From: Aradus depressus
Lineage: Eukaryota; Arthropoda; Insecta; Hemiptera; Aradidae
Length of the DNA stretch: 64,000 nucleotides
Direction: 5' to 3'
Assembly (NCBI GenBank): GCA_963662175.1
Contig: OY759217.1
Coordinates: forward strand, 9,178,562 to 9,242,561
A program made the position numbers and the translations under genes. The notes under the pieces are model-generated. The model saw nothing but the letters and a program-made list of their open reading frames with translations, was not told the DNA's origin and ran no database searches. Of this stretch, positions 23,901 through 38,900 are shown piece after piece (positions within the stretch are counted from its first letter, which is position 1; each line of letters opens with the position of its first letter).

Positions 23901-26900
23901 AAGTGCTGGCATTTATTGTTCCGTATAATCAACGCTCAAAACAACGACCAAATCCCAGTATAATCAACGCTCTACTATTCTACAGACCCTTCACCCTTCT
24001 ACTCATGAACACAGTCCGACCAAATCCCAGCATAATCAACGCTCTACTATTCTACAGACCCTTCACCCTTCTACTCATGAACACAGTCCGACCAAATCCC
24101 AGCATAATCAATGTTCTACTATTCTACAGACCCTTCACCCTTTTACTCATGAACACAGTCCGACCAAATCCCAGTATAATCAACGCTCTACTATTCTACA
24201 GACCCTTCACCCTTCTACTCATGAACACAGTCCGACCAAATCCCAGTATAATCAACGCTCTACTATTCTACAGACCCTTCACCCTTCTACTCATGAACAC
24301 AGTCCGACCAAATCCCAGCATAATCAATGTTCTACTATTCTACAGACTCTTCACCCTTCTACTCATGAACACAGGCCGACCAAATCCCAGCATAATAATG
24401 CACATTACTTGTTCATGGCCACCGATAATACAATTATTGTAGGAACTCCCAATTGGCTATCTGTTTTCGGTTTAACATTCTAATGTACTCCATCTGGGTT
24501 AGATTTGGCGAGCTATCTGCACGTTATTATTATTACGATGTATAAATGAGGAGATGAGATTCAAAAACAGGTTTCTCACATTTTTTTAGAAAATGATATT
24601 GATATGGCGTTTTTTTTGTCTCATTGAGAGCTATCGGTATGTGTAACTGTAATGATTCAAAAATAGTTTTCTCTCATCGTAAAACTACTTCAAAAAAATG
24701 GATTTGGTTCAAAAGTAGGTTTCTACAACAACAGCTGTGCATCAAAGGCAGGATGTTAAGAAAGTATGAGTCTCGTGTTTGGTGAAAACTTGGAGACAAA
24801 TGTTGAAGAATCTAGTCTGGAGTATTACCGAAGAGTTCTCTCAATGGATGATGGACACCAGAAGGAAGAATGCGATTGCCTCGAGCATGAGGTGGCTGTC
24901 CGTGTTTAGCTGCTTTTTTGTTGATTTATTTTAATGATTTTAGGTTTTTTTAACAATAACATACATTTTTCACTTGCACGTTTTTGTTTATTTCCTATTC
25001 CATATCAGTCGACTAACTCAATTGTCTATCTGCTGCTCATAAAAATTAATTTAAAGGACAAATGAAAATTTTTATATGCAGATATGGAGTGTTTGGATCA
25101 TAACCAGGTTTCTCCTAAACATTTCTCTGTTTATTTAAAAAAAAAAACTAAAAACATTTTTGAAACCTATTGGCACTGGAAAGACAACACCAAAGTACAC
25201 CTCTGAAAAAAAATTAAGGTCACAACCTGAAAGAAAAAAAGAAAAAATGTTTTTCCTGATTTCCCAAATTGTTGTCTTGAGTGAGAAACTTGTTTTTGAA
25301 TCCCACCTCCTCAAATATATATGATGTAGAAATAGATGAATACCTAAAATTGCAAAAGTGGCCTAACCAACAAAATCCAATAAATCCCAGAATAACAATT
25401 TTTGGTGTCGCAAGAGCACTCTAGTGTCATTCAATATAATTACAATTAATTTTTAAAACTATCCAATAGATGGCAGCACATTGGCCTATCCAAATAAGCC
25501 TCCAAAGTATCAAAGTGAAATGCAACAATAGCCTATTCCACATATATCGATCATAAATTTCTCTGCAGTGGCCATTCTTTCTTACCCTGTGACCAGCATT
25601 TTGGTCTTATCGAAAAATCTAAAAAATGCCAGAAAAAAAAAATCCTTTTGAAGTGATTCTTATGAAGAAAGAAAATTTTTTATCCACAAAAAATTTGCAA
25701 AACAACATAACTCGAGAACTATAATATAGTTCTCGAGTTATGTTGTTTTGCAAATTTTTGAATTTTTTTAATCTAATACATTAAATTCGATGCTCTCGTT
25801 ATTAGAATATTTATATTTTATTTAAAATGGGTGCGTGCTCTCAAAACAGAGCCATTGCATCTTAAGCCATTCCACTTTTTGTTTATTTGTGTATATCATA
25901 TATACAAATAAACAAAAAGTGGAATGGCTTAAGATGCAATGGCTCCAATTTTAAATAAAATATAAATATTCTAATAACGAGAGCATCGAATTTAATGTAT
26001 TAGATTTAAGAAAATGAACCACCGAGACGATAACGGCCTTGGACATTCTTTATCCGAATGGAAACGAAATAAGTGTTGAGAAAAAAGAAGATCTCATCCA
26101 ACTTCTTTCTTTTATTCCCCCCGTTCACCACGAATTTTACAAGTTGAACACTGCACCAGGAGGTGCTAATTACATTCCTGTCAATGAAGATGACAATTTT
26201 TAATCTTGATTTTAATAATAACTTTGTTAACTTGATCTATACTTATTTAATTTAATAATATTTCTCGTTGTACTCTTATATTATATTGATAATTTCATTT
26301 ATATTATTAATTTTTTTTCTGGTTGGTGAGGGGGTCCAACCAGTTATTCTTCTCTAAATCTTGCCAACTAGTCAAAAGCAAAGCGGCCTAACCTACACTG
26401 AACAGTCAACTAGTTGGAATCAAGAAATTGCAAAAGTGGCCTATCCCACATTTTTTTCCTCTTAAAGACAAAATATGGAGCCAATTAACATTTAAAATAG
26501 TAATTAGTTTCATTTTGTAATACTGACTAAGATTTGAAAAGAATTGCGATAAAGTTGCAGGCGCAGTAAAAATTTGAAAAATAGCCTAAAGAAAAAATCC
26601 TTTTATCTCAATTGAACAGGCAGCAGGCAGATGGGTTAGGTCACTTTTGGACTGATAGCCTCATATTAGCAACATAGATACAGTAGAATTAAAGTGCTGG
26701 CACTCATTTTAGGTTTCGGCCCCCCCACAACCCCCGCTTCCATTCAAAATTTTGTGATGCCATAAGGCCTATCTATGTTTGACCGGAGCCTATGTGTATG
26801 CTAAATGTGAGCTCACATGTTGGTAGGTAAAAATTGTTTCTGACAAATTCGGACCAATACTTTTATGTTTCTAACATTTTTGAAGCTATGCTTCTTATGG

Positions 26901-29900
26901 GACGCCTGGGCGATGGGGGTCAACCAGGAAAAACCGTAACGTAACGCTGTTTGTTCCAAATAGTTCTGGATCTTACGGCTAGATGTCAGCACCAGTCAAA
27001 TTGGACCTTAGCACTGTTTCCTTCCGCTGTATGCCAGCACCTGTCAAGGCTACTTCCCCAGCTCGAATACAGAATCAACGGCAATGTACTTCCCCAGCTC
27101 GAATACGGAGTCAACGGCAATGTACTTCCCCAGCTCGAACAACTTGACCCCACTTTCATTGGAGATTTCGAGGCTATTGTGAGTGGGTCTCTAGCGATTC
27201 CCGGGATCCTCTGTCTGCGATTCCAACGAACTATCTTTCAAATTTCTCCAATCCTCTTTTATTTTTTTGAATACTCGCAATTTGTTCTAGACCAGACTCA
27301 TGTGTGAGAATTTTTTAAGTGAACTTACTACTTTGAAGATATTGTCATTGACGGTCTCGTAGGGGAGAATAGTAATGGGCTTGTCCTCAGGAACATCCTT
27401 GAAAACAGCAACGGCGGCCTCAGGATCAGAATACACGTTGAACGTCACCCCGGGCTTCATTCGGCCGCCAGCTGTCCTCCCAAACCGAACATTAAATATC
27501 TCAACAAATGTACAACATTCTTTACACTAACAAATGAGTATGTAATTACCAGGTTTTTTTTTTTTTGGCGGAATCCTGGGATGTACTGATAATGTATTTT
27601 TTTTATTATAAGCAATCCTTAATCCTTACCAAAGTCCTATATATGGGTAGTTCCACGCGAAACATCCATTTAGCCGGTTCAAAAAGGTGAAAATTTTAGA
27701 TTCAGTGGCACACTCCTGAAAATTTGTATGCGTCTTCTTTAAGGTCCCCTAAGTCTCACAGATGTGTTGTACAAAAGAAAAACAAGTGGTGACACCCTTT
27801 TTTTTTAATAAAACGTAAAATTTCTTGATACCAGATGGCGCTTTAATCGATTTAATGTAATTGACATTTTTTTATAATTTTTTATTATCATTCAACGAAG
27901 CGTAGCGTTCTTATCTTTTAGAAACACTGAAAAATAGACCAAAATTGAACAAATTCAGCTCTTCCCAAACAATTTTCTATAAAACTAGTCTTAAATTTAA
28001 TGGAATTCATAAAAGTTATGGGCGAATGAAAAAAAAAAAGTATTGAACAAAATATGTTTATTTCAGTTTGATGTAATAAAATTTGACCCCTTTCAAGGTC
28101 GAAGCCTATTATTATTATTGTATCAACATTTCATATTTGCATCAGTGTAAAAATTTTGTTCGGCAGGATTTTTGAAAACTACACAGTATAAATGAATATT
28201 CAAACAAAATGATCTGTACATTGAATTTTTGTTTTTTCATTTTCAATTATTATTTAAAATGAATTTATTTCGTTAATTAATTAATTTTGTTCTCAAGAAT
28301 TGCGCGTATTTTCATCGAAACTTCATTTTACTGAGTCATTTTGTAAAAAAAAAATGTTTGGCAACAATGACTTCCTAACAAGGTGGGGGCGTTAGAATCG
28401 TTGCCATGGTAACGGTCAAACTATTTTTTTTGACGTCAGGCCACAGAAGCCTAAAATTGTTGCTTAACTATCTAAGCTGATGAAAATTGATTTAAAGAAG
28501 AAGCGTGAAGCTGATAATAAAGAATTATAAAAAAATGTCAATTACATTAAATCGATTAAAGCGCCATCTGGTATCAAGAAATAATTTTTTTCGATGCGAT
28601 ATTCTTAAAGTAGAGGCTTTAAGCTTTAAAATGGTATATATGAAAAGCCCTTTTGGATAGAATTTATGAAAGTTATAATGAATGAAAGATTAGCTGTTCA
28701 TCATTTTTAAACATTTTTACGTTTTATTAAAAAAAAAGGGTGTCACCACTTGTTTTTCTTTTGTACAACCCATCTGTGAGACTTAGAGGACCTTAAAGAA
28801 GACGCATACAAATTTTCAGGAGTGTGCCACTGAATCTAAAATTTTCACCTTTTTGAACCGGCTAAATGGATGTTTCGCGTGGAACTACCCATATAGCGGA
28901 TATCTATAGAAGGAGCGCTCTCTTGGTTGGAAGATCTACGGTACCTACCGCCGTATCTTCATCAAACATGTTCCCAGTACATATGTATATATGTACAAGG
29001 CCGGCGGAACATGAAAATGGCGCCCGAGCAATACTGAAAATGGCGCCCTCAAAGTTACTTTTTTTAGAGTTAACATTTTTTCAAGTATTAAATTTTACAT
29101 ATAATGTAGTTTTATTTGATTTTAATTTTAATCTTTAAATATGTTATTATTAATTTTAATACCATTTTAATTCTATACCACTTCTCACTTTTACAAATTA
29201 TCTATTTTTTTATACATAATTCCTTCCGTCGGTCCTGTATATGTACGTCAGCGTCACACATCGTAACACGTCATTTCACATAAAGCTTACATATAATGAA
29301 ATTAATTTAATAATAATATAACAAAGAGAGTAAATATGGATTGGGAATGCAGCTATTGAATATCAATATAATATGGAGTGGGCATGTAGCTATTGAATAT
29401 CAATATAATATGGAGTGGGCATGTAGCTATTGAATATCAATATAATATGGAGTGGGCATGTAGCTATTGAATATCAATATAATATGGAGTGGGCATGTAG
29501 CTATTGAATATCAATATAATACGGAGTGGGCATGTAGCTATTGAACATTAATATAATATGGAGTGGGCATGTAGCTATTGAATATTAATATAATATGGAG
29601 TGGGCATGTAGCTATTGAATATCAATATAATATGGAGTGGGCATGTAGCTATTGAATATCAATATAATATGGAGTGGGCATGTAGCTATTGAATATTAAT
29701 ATAATATGGAGTGGGCATGTAGCTATTGAATATCAATATAATATGGAGTGGGCATGTAGCTATTGAATATCAATATAATATGGAGTGGGCATGTAGCTAT
29801 TGAATATTAATATAATATGGAGTGGGCATGTAGCTATTGAATATCAATATAATATGGAGTGGGCATGTAGCTATTGAATATCAATATAATATGGAGTGGG

Positions 29901-32900
29901 CATGTAGCTATTGAATATTAATATAATATGGAGTGGGCATGTAGCTATTGAATATCAATATAATATGGAGTGGGCATGTAGCTATTGAATATCAATATAA
30001 TATGGAGTGGGCATGTAGCTATTGAATATTAATATAATATGGAGTGGGCATGTAGCTATTGAATATCAATATAATATGGAGTGGGCATGTAGCTATTGAA
30101 TATCAATATAATATGGAGTGGGCATGTAGCTATTGAATATCAATATAATATGGAGTGGGCATGTAGCTATTGAATATCAATATAATATGGAGTGGGCATG
30201 TAGCTATTGAATATTAATATAATATGGAGTGGGCATGTAGCTATTGAATATCAATATAATATGGAGTGGGCATGTAGCTATTGAATATCAATATAATATG
30301 GAGTGGGCATGTAGCTATTGAATATCAATATAATATGGAGTGGGCATGTAGCTATTGAATATTAATATAATATGGAGTGGGCATGCAGCTATTGAATATC
30401 AATATAATATGGAGTGGGGATGTAGCTATTGATTATCAATATAATACGCAAGTAAAAATACATTATTCATTAACAATGAATGATCTAAGTTTCACAGCGC
30501 TGAATAAATAAATTATAACTCAATTGCATTACATGGGAATTTTTTTTTAATTTAAAAATACCCCGACACAAATAATAAACCTTTAAAAAAAAGGGGGGGG
30601 GGGGTCTTGAAGCGGGAGGGGCTTGACCTTATAAACATTTGAGCTCAAACTCCAAGTCTCTAGCTGTAGAGGCCGAGATCCCGACACAGGCTCTGATGAA
30701 ACCTGAAGATCTTGGAAACGGCATACCCGATTTCGACTAAACATGGCTAAGAACCATCTCGCAAATACCAGCATGTGAAACGAAAAAACCTCCTTGAAAT
30801 CGGTTCAACTGTCTTGGAGCTACAATGTCACAGACATTATAATGTCAGATAGATAGAGTAATTGTTTGCAATATACAAAGCTATCACGATTTTTTCAGAC
30901 CTTTAGTAACATAAGGTGACTTGCACTCGGATCTACTGACCCAGCCTTTCACAACTCCTAGCTCCCCGTGAACCTCTGGTTAACCTTTAACCCCTAATTT
31001 CCTACGCCCGGTCTCATCATAGATAGGTCGATCAAGGTAGGTCGATCTGCAGAAACTGAATATACATTACCTTTATAGGATCCACCTCCAAATATAACTT
31101 CCTTTACGTTTTTCAGTGTATCCGGATAGAAGTGAATAGCGAGCGCCAAATTCGTGAGCGGACCAATGCATATCAGTTTTATATTGCCTCAAACAAAAAA
31201 GAAAAACATCAGAAACAATGTTATATAACCAAGAAGAAGGTTCTCTAAAAAATAAAAATAAAGAACATTTGAGACATTCCATGTCAAGACAACCAACACA
31301 TAAAAACAATTTTAGACAGTTATATTCAACTCGAATAGATAAAATAGCCACTTTTAACTAGCGAAGCGACCCAGCCCGCTCAAAGTGGCTGTAGCAGTTG
31401 TTGCAATGATACAGGGCCCCCGAGATAGAGGGGCCCCAACTTGCGAAGCGGCCCAGCCCGCTCAAGGTGGCTATAGCAGTTGTTGCAATGATACAGGGCC
31501 CCCCAGATAGAGGGGCCCCAACCTGCGTAAGCAAAAAATCGTTAAATGTTATCCGTAGTCATATTGACTAAAGCCAAGCGCTAATGAATAAATAATAAAA
31601 CACTCCGCCGCAACTCTATATTATTCCGTCTCGGGAAAGTACCATATAGACCAGTCAATATGCTTTAGAAAAACCCCGAAATTCCCACTAAGTTTTACGA
31701 AAAAAACCGTCTCAACCCCTTATTTTCATAGATTTAATGAAAAATGTGCGGACAAAAACTGCTATCAGACTTATCAATACTGTCCATAGAAAGAACTTGA
31801 GAAACTACAATCTTCTTCGGCTGTGGATGATAATTATATTATTTTATTATATTATAATAAATACGTTCGCCGAAAAAAGGCAAGAAAAGTACCTATTTAA
31901 CCACTAGAATATTTTTTTTAGAGTTACGTTTTTTAATATGTATTGTTGCTTTTGTTATTTTCAATATTTTTTTTATGCGAGTGTTTTTGTTTATAATAAA
32001 TTTTAATATAGGCACCACTCGGGGCTACCTACGTCACTGGAGCCTCGGGCTACTCTGCGTGTAAAACAATATATGTTCGAGTCAAGGTCAGGCACTTAAT
32101 GTGTATCATTGACAAGGCCCGAAAACGTGAAGGCTCAGAGTGGGGGATGATAAAAATGACACGATAAATAGTCCGCAGGGGTTTGTCCTCTTCGATCCGT
32201 GCGGGTCGACTCCTGGTGAAAATGGTGGGAGGTGCTTACTAAGCTTAGTACTATGCAACTTAACAGTCATATAAGTGCTTGGTTATATATATATATGAGA
32301 AATGAAGGACGACAGACAAAATTGGATCAGCTACCTCAAGGTTTCGTTCCTATTCGGTTCTCACAATATGCAACGAAGTATTTTTGTTTGTAACAAGGCA
32401 CGCTGATGGCACCACCCCACGATTCCGGTACCAGCCCAGAGAGCAGCAATTTTACGGGTTACAAGAGCCTTTCGAACTGTCTCAACAGCTGCGCTACAGG
32501 TGCTAGAGAGAGTTCCCCTACTCATAGACTTGGTCATGGATGGTGCTGTTGCCTCGTACTTCTGTAGATGCAGTATGCCTTTAGGAGCAGATATTGATGA
32601 GCCCTTACGCCTAACCATGGAAGAAGAGATGCGCGGACAGTCCAGACCAGAGCGTTTCCAGGACAATGTCCAGGAATGGATAGTGAGAAAACGGCAACAT
32701 TGGACACAAAGTTCAGATGGAACGGCGTATGTATATTTTCGGGAACGTCTGGGAACGCCTTGAATCTACGTCGATACAGCCTGAACACTGGATGTCCCAG
32801 AAATTATTAGGTCTCGGAGACCGGATCATACCGCGAACTAGACGTGCGGCAGCTGGTGATAGAGACCAGCAATCCAGTGTTCCGCCGGTTTGTCGGCTCC

Positions 32901-35900
32901 TGGCTGGATCAGAAGAAAGCAAGTGTGTCGGACTGGGAACGCAGACGGACGCCCTCAGTTCTCAATAGCCTCACTTAAGCCCCCCTTTGATCCCGAGTTC
33001 TCTCGACGTTCGGGTGATGTTGCACACGTAAAAAAATTAATTATACATAGAAAGGAAAGTTTCAAAAGTAAAAGATAACTGTGTGATTGAGTCCCTGAAA
33101 AATACAGGACAAAAACCGACTTACCAGGATTCGAATTAATTATTCGACCCAGCATCAATGCCGCGTGTCCTTCTCCCGCTTTGTGGAGCGAAGGTTTCTT
33201 TTCAGGGTCCATGTCGCCAAAACCATCGTAGCCGAAATAGTTGTCCGACTTCTCACTGTGGACAAAACTCTTTTTGCTCCCTTTGTACACAGGAATCTAT
33301 AAAATAAGATTATGTTGGCACAGTTCGTGTAACAGAAGGAAGAAAACACTTCTAGGGGGCCATGGTGGCCGTGCGGGCTAGAGCGTAGGGCTTTGGTCGC
33401 ATGGTCTCACCAAGGTTTGCGGGTTCGAATCCCGTCCGGGAATGAGTTTTATTTCGTAGATAGACTCCCTCCCGGGGCCATGGATGTCTTAAATAATTAT
33501 ATATAACACATTGACGTGGCTAATATGCACCGTACATAAAGCCAAAAGAGAGAGAAAAAAAAAAAAAAAAAAAAAAAAAAAACACTTCTACCTCTGTACA
33601 TAGAGACAGGAACAGGTGAAGGCATCGTGGAAAGTTTGCTTGCGTCCATTCACCGGCACGAATGAAGTGACCAATGAGAGAAATAACTTCCCTACACCAA
33701 ATTTAAAGGAAATTATAAAATATATTTAAAAATCGAAAGAGGAAATCTTCAACAAACCAATGTAATAATTAAATATACTTATATAATTTTAAAATACATA
33801 TGTGAATCACCTGCAATGTAACTTCCCCCGAACGAATTAATCTATTAATTTTTCGCTGCCCCTCCAAAACCAGTTGAACCTACATTGGCACTCCTAAATC
33901 CTCATATGAAATTTCATGTCGATACATTCATTACATCGGCTGTTATTTGGATTTTTGATTTGAACCCCCTCTCATACCCCTTTCCCTTCTGCCAAATCCG
34001 TTGAAAAATATTTATAGGACTTTAAATTCACTTATGAAATTTTGTGACGACACTTTTAACAGCAGTTATTAGAGTTTTTGTGTTAAGCCTCCACCCTCTC
34101 CCCCGCCTTCCCTTCTGCCTGCTATAGATTTTATTTTGCTTGAACGAATCTGGAATCAGAATTGATTTAAGAGCTCTGGTTGCACTGATTTCTTTTGTTT
34201 ATGTGCTTTTGTTCTCTCGGACGTTTTATTGAACGTTGCTCTTAAAAGTTGTGGTAATGTTTTGATATTTGTGAAGTCAGTCGACATCATAATGACAAAC
34301 AAAGCGACAAAAATATATGTCGTAGCTGCATTTATCATTATTTATAATCCTTTCTATATATGATAGCCACTACAGGACATCCGACCACGCTTACAGATCA
34401 CTCTCTCCCCCACCCCCTCTCCCTTCCTCAGATCATTTCATACTAGCATTCCTGGGTACAAAAAAGTCACGTTCAGAAAATGCTGTACAATGAAACAAAG
34501 GAATACCGCTGACGCCAACTCATTACTTTCATATACCCTGTAATACCAGTATGAAATGCTTTTGAGAACGGGGAGGGGGATAGAGTGTGATCTGTAAGCG
34601 ACGTTGGTATAAGAAAGTCTTGTAATGGCCACATCACATATTTTTATTTAACCTTTTAAAATTGTTTTCTGTTATGTTACGTGTTCTGGATTCACATATA
34701 AAATTTCGTGGATTCGCATATAAAAAATTCATCGGGAGTTACCGTGTTCATAGACAAACACGCAGACATTATATCGGGAGTTATCGTGTTCATAGACACA
34801 CACGCAGGCATCATATCGGGAGTTATCGTGTTCATAGACACACACGCAGACATTCTATCGGGAGTTATCGTGTTCATAGACAAACACGCAGACATTATAT
34901 CGGAAATTATCGTGTTCATAGATACACACACATAGACCTTTTACTTCCCCGGCTGTACGAAGTATAGGGGAATTTAAGTAATTTGTCAAAAATCTGAGGC
35001 TAAGGGTTTAACAGAATTTCATGTCTAGATCCAAAATATAGTTAGAACTAGCAGTAATACCCGGCGTTGCCCGGGGAACTTTGACTTTTCTCCCAATATC
35101 TCCTATAAGGCTATTCAGTTCCTCGACAATACATTCATGATGTTATAATTTTCAATTATTCATACGGAATAAGGCTTATAGTCCTTCAACTGTAGTAACG
35201 CTAGTAAGTTTTTAGGACCCCTGGGCACCACAGCTAGTATGCGCCTTTCGACGGCGGATACCACAGCTAGTGAATACTTAGCATCGCTGGACATCCTAGC
35301 CAGTGCGTACTTAAGAACGCTTGTGACTACAGCTAGTATGTGCCTTGCAACGCTGGGCACCACAGGTAATATATGCCTTGCAACGGCGGACCCCACATCT
35401 AGTACGTAGTTGGGAATGCTGGGCATCACAGCTAGTATGTGCCTTGCGACGGCGGACCCCACAGCTAGTACGTAGTTTGGAACGCTGGTCACCACAGCTA
35501 GTATGTGCCTCGCAACAGCGGACCCTACAGCTAGTACGAAGTTAGGAACGCTGGGCATCACAGCTAGTAAGTGCCTTGCAACAGCGGACCCCACAGATAG
35601 TACGTTTTTAGGAACGCTGGGCCCTACAGCTATTAAGTGCCTTGCATCAGCGGACCCCACAGCTAGTACGTAGTTAGAAACGCTGAGCATCACAGCTAGT
35701 ATGTGTTCTGCAACGGAGGACCCCACCGCTAGTACCTAGTTAGAAACGCTGGGCATCACAGCTAGTATGTGTTTTGCAACGGCGGACCCCACAGCTAGTA
35801 CGTAACTAGAAACGCTGAGCATCACAGCCAGTATGTGTTCTGCAACGGCGGACCCCACCGCTAGTATCTAGTTAGAAACGCTGGGCATCACAGCTAGTAT

Positions 35901-38900
35901 GTTTTTGCAACTGCGGACCCCACAGATAGTATGTAGTTAGAACCACAGGGCATCACAGCTAGTAAGAGTTTTGCAACGGCGGACCCCACAGCTAGTACGT
36001 AGTTAAATACGCTGCGCCACACTGCTAGCGCCTTGCAACAGCGGACCCCACAGCTAGTATGTGCCTCGCAAACACGGACCCCACAGCTAGTACGAAGTTA
36101 GGAACGCTGGTCATCACAGCTAGTAAGTGCCTTGCAACAGCGGACCCCACAGATAGTACGTTTTTAGGAACGCTGGGCCCTACAGCTATTAAGTGCCTTG
36201 CAACAGCGGACCCCACAGCTAGTACGTAGTTAGAAACGCTGAGCATCACAGCTAGTATGTGTTCTGCAACGGCGGACCCCACCGCTAGTACCTAGTTGGA
36301 AACGCTGGGCATCACCGCTAGTATGTTTTTGCAACGGCGGACCCCACAGCTAGTACGTTTTTAGGAACGCTCGACCCTACAGCTAGTAGGTGCCTTGCAA
36401 CTGCGGACCCCACAGATAGTATGTAGTTAGAACCACAGGGCATCACAGCTAGTATGTGTTTTGTAACGGCGCACCCCACAGCTAGTACGTAGTTAAATAC
36501 GCTGGGCCACACTGCTAGCGCCTTGCAACAGCGGACCCCACAGCTAGTACGTAATTAGGAACGCTGGGCATCACAGCTAGTAAATGTTTTGTAGGTGCCT
36601 TGCAAAAGCGAACCCTACAGCTAGTACATAGTTAGGAACGCTGGGGCTGAGCACTACAGCTAGTAAGTGCCTTGCAACAGCGGACCCAACAGCTAGTACG
36701 ATATTAGGAACGCTGGGCATCCAGTGAACCCCACAGCGAATACATAGTTACTACTACTACATGTGAAATTCATGACAATCCGATTACCCTTTAATCATTC
36801 AGCATTATTTTTATGCTTAGCCCCCCCCCCCTCCCAAATTTTTAAGATGTCACACACCCTATTTTTCTATTTGCCCTTTATGAATATTACATGTGAAATT
36901 TCGTGACAATCCGATCATCCGTTAATGACCTATCACTATACTTATACTTAGGCCCCCATCAACCCACCCTCCCGTTCAAAATTTTGTGACATATACACCC
37001 TATATTTCTATTTGGCTTTTAAGAATACTACATGTGAAATTCCATGACAATACGACCAACCTTTAATGAGCTAGCACTATATTTATACTTAGGCCCCCCC
37101 CCCCCACAACCCCCCCTCCCGTACTAAATTTTGAGCCGTCACACCGCCTATTTTTTTATTTGGCCTTCAGGAATACTACATGGGAAATTTCGTGACAATT
37201 CGCCCATTAGTTAATGAGCTAGCACTATATTTATACTTAGGCCCTCCCCCCCCCCACAGCCCCCCCTCTCGTACTAAATTTTGAGCCGTCACACCGCCTA
37301 TTTTTTTATTTGGCCTTCAGGAATACTACATGTGAAATTTCGTGACAATTCGACCATTAATTAATGAGTTAGCTCTATATTTATACTTAGGCCCCCCCAC
37401 AACCCCCCCCGCCCGTTCAAAACTTTGGGACGCCACACACCTTTTTTTCCTATTTGGCTTCTAAAAATACTACATTTGAAATTTCATGACAATTCGCCCA
37501 TTAGTTAATGAGTTAGCTCTATATTTATACTTAGGCCCCCCCCACAACCCCCCCTCCCATTTAAAACTTTGGGACGCCACATAGCCTATTATTCAATCGG
37601 GCTCAAAAGAATGCTACATGTGAAGTTTCATGAAGATCCGTCCAGCCGTTTGGGCGTGATGCTGGAACAAACATACAAACAAACAAACCCCGTTTCAGCT
37701 TTATTAATATAGATTTCAATCTGCCTGTGTGTCTGTGAACACGATAACTCCCGAAATGTACATGCATATACATGTAAGCGCAAAGTAAGAGTCATCTCTT
37801 GCTTCTATGGCAAAGAAAAAATAAATAATATTTTTGGACATTGGTATTTTTGGCCGACCTCAGGCTGTCTACTTACGTCCATCCGGTTGGCCAGTTGGAG
37901 CACGGTGAGCACGTTACGGGTGACATTGGCCACCCCGGTGTTGCCTCTCACACAAGTGATGGCCACAACATTCACAGTACTACTTTTGGCCACCAACATG
38001 AAGAGGGCCATTGCATCGTCAGGCCCCGCGTCAGTGTCTACTATAACATCCTCTCTTTCTCCCACCACCATCCTGACAACATAATCATTTTAAATCTAGT
38101 TAGATATTATGACTCATGCCAGGGCTTTGCCTATGAGGTTATATCGCCTACTACCAGAGCGCTCTTTCGTCACTCTGGTGGACATGAGCCCGACTCTACT
38201 GTGGGAGTCCTAAATTTTACCTACCCTAAATTTTTATTCCCTTAGGGCAGGGGTCTTTAACGAGTACCTGACATCGTACAGGCTCGGGACCATCGCTTAG
38301 CGTCCCATCCGAAGGACGGCGTGCTTAAGTTTATTTTACCTCCCAGATAAAATAAACTAAGGGCTTCGGCTGGGTTTCGAACCCACGTTTTTCAGCTCAG
38401 AAGGCAATCACGCATACCACTGAGCTACCGGCGCCCTCTTTTAAATCTATATTAATAAAACAGAAATTGCGTTTGTTAATTGGGCCTGTTTGAAAATCAC
38501 ACTAGAAGGGAGGATCGGATTTTCATTAAATTTTATAGGTAGAATCTTGAGCCCTGTTGAAAAATAAACTATGTGCCATTTTAAAATTATGAATGAAGAA
38601 TAGGTGGTCAATTAAATCAAAGTAGGTTTGTAAATTTTTATATAAACCAAGTTAAGAAGATTTCGAATGACGTTGTATTCCTTATTTGCAGCTCATTTTC
38701 TTACACTTTATTTAAAACTATTTTTTAGACGTTTAGGACAGCAAATACGTAAATAAAACATAAATGTGCTTGCCTACTGAGCTCAAGATGGCGACTTCGA
38801 AACTCGACCGAGACCCTTAGGTTTCTTATCTGGGTGGAACGGAGGATGGAACGCTAAGCGATGTTGCCAAGCCAATGTTGCCAATCTCTAGATAACTAAA

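Larger units (their letters stand above)
25355..26665. mobile_element. candidate TIR element with foldbacks and a coding remnant
   Basis: The left end has gcaaaagtggcctaacc; the right end has the reverse complement ggttaggtcacttttgg with one mismatch. Between them are two palindromes and a 62-codon open remnant (26018-26203). Boundaries and class are inferred. Confidence 0.4.

Noticed and set aside
23903..24442. 179-codon plus-strand frame with 24-residue repeats
   Set aside because: It follows the 72-bp minisatellite exactly and has no non-repeat domain.
28866..29138. 90-codon plus-strand frame
   Set aside because: Starts inside the terminal inverted repeat of the 27640-28895 element and has no domain.
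35160..35726. 188-codon minus-strand frame with 22-residue repeats
   Set aside because: It is only the 66-bp minisatellite read in one frame; period divisible by three, no start context, no domain, and units truncate freely.
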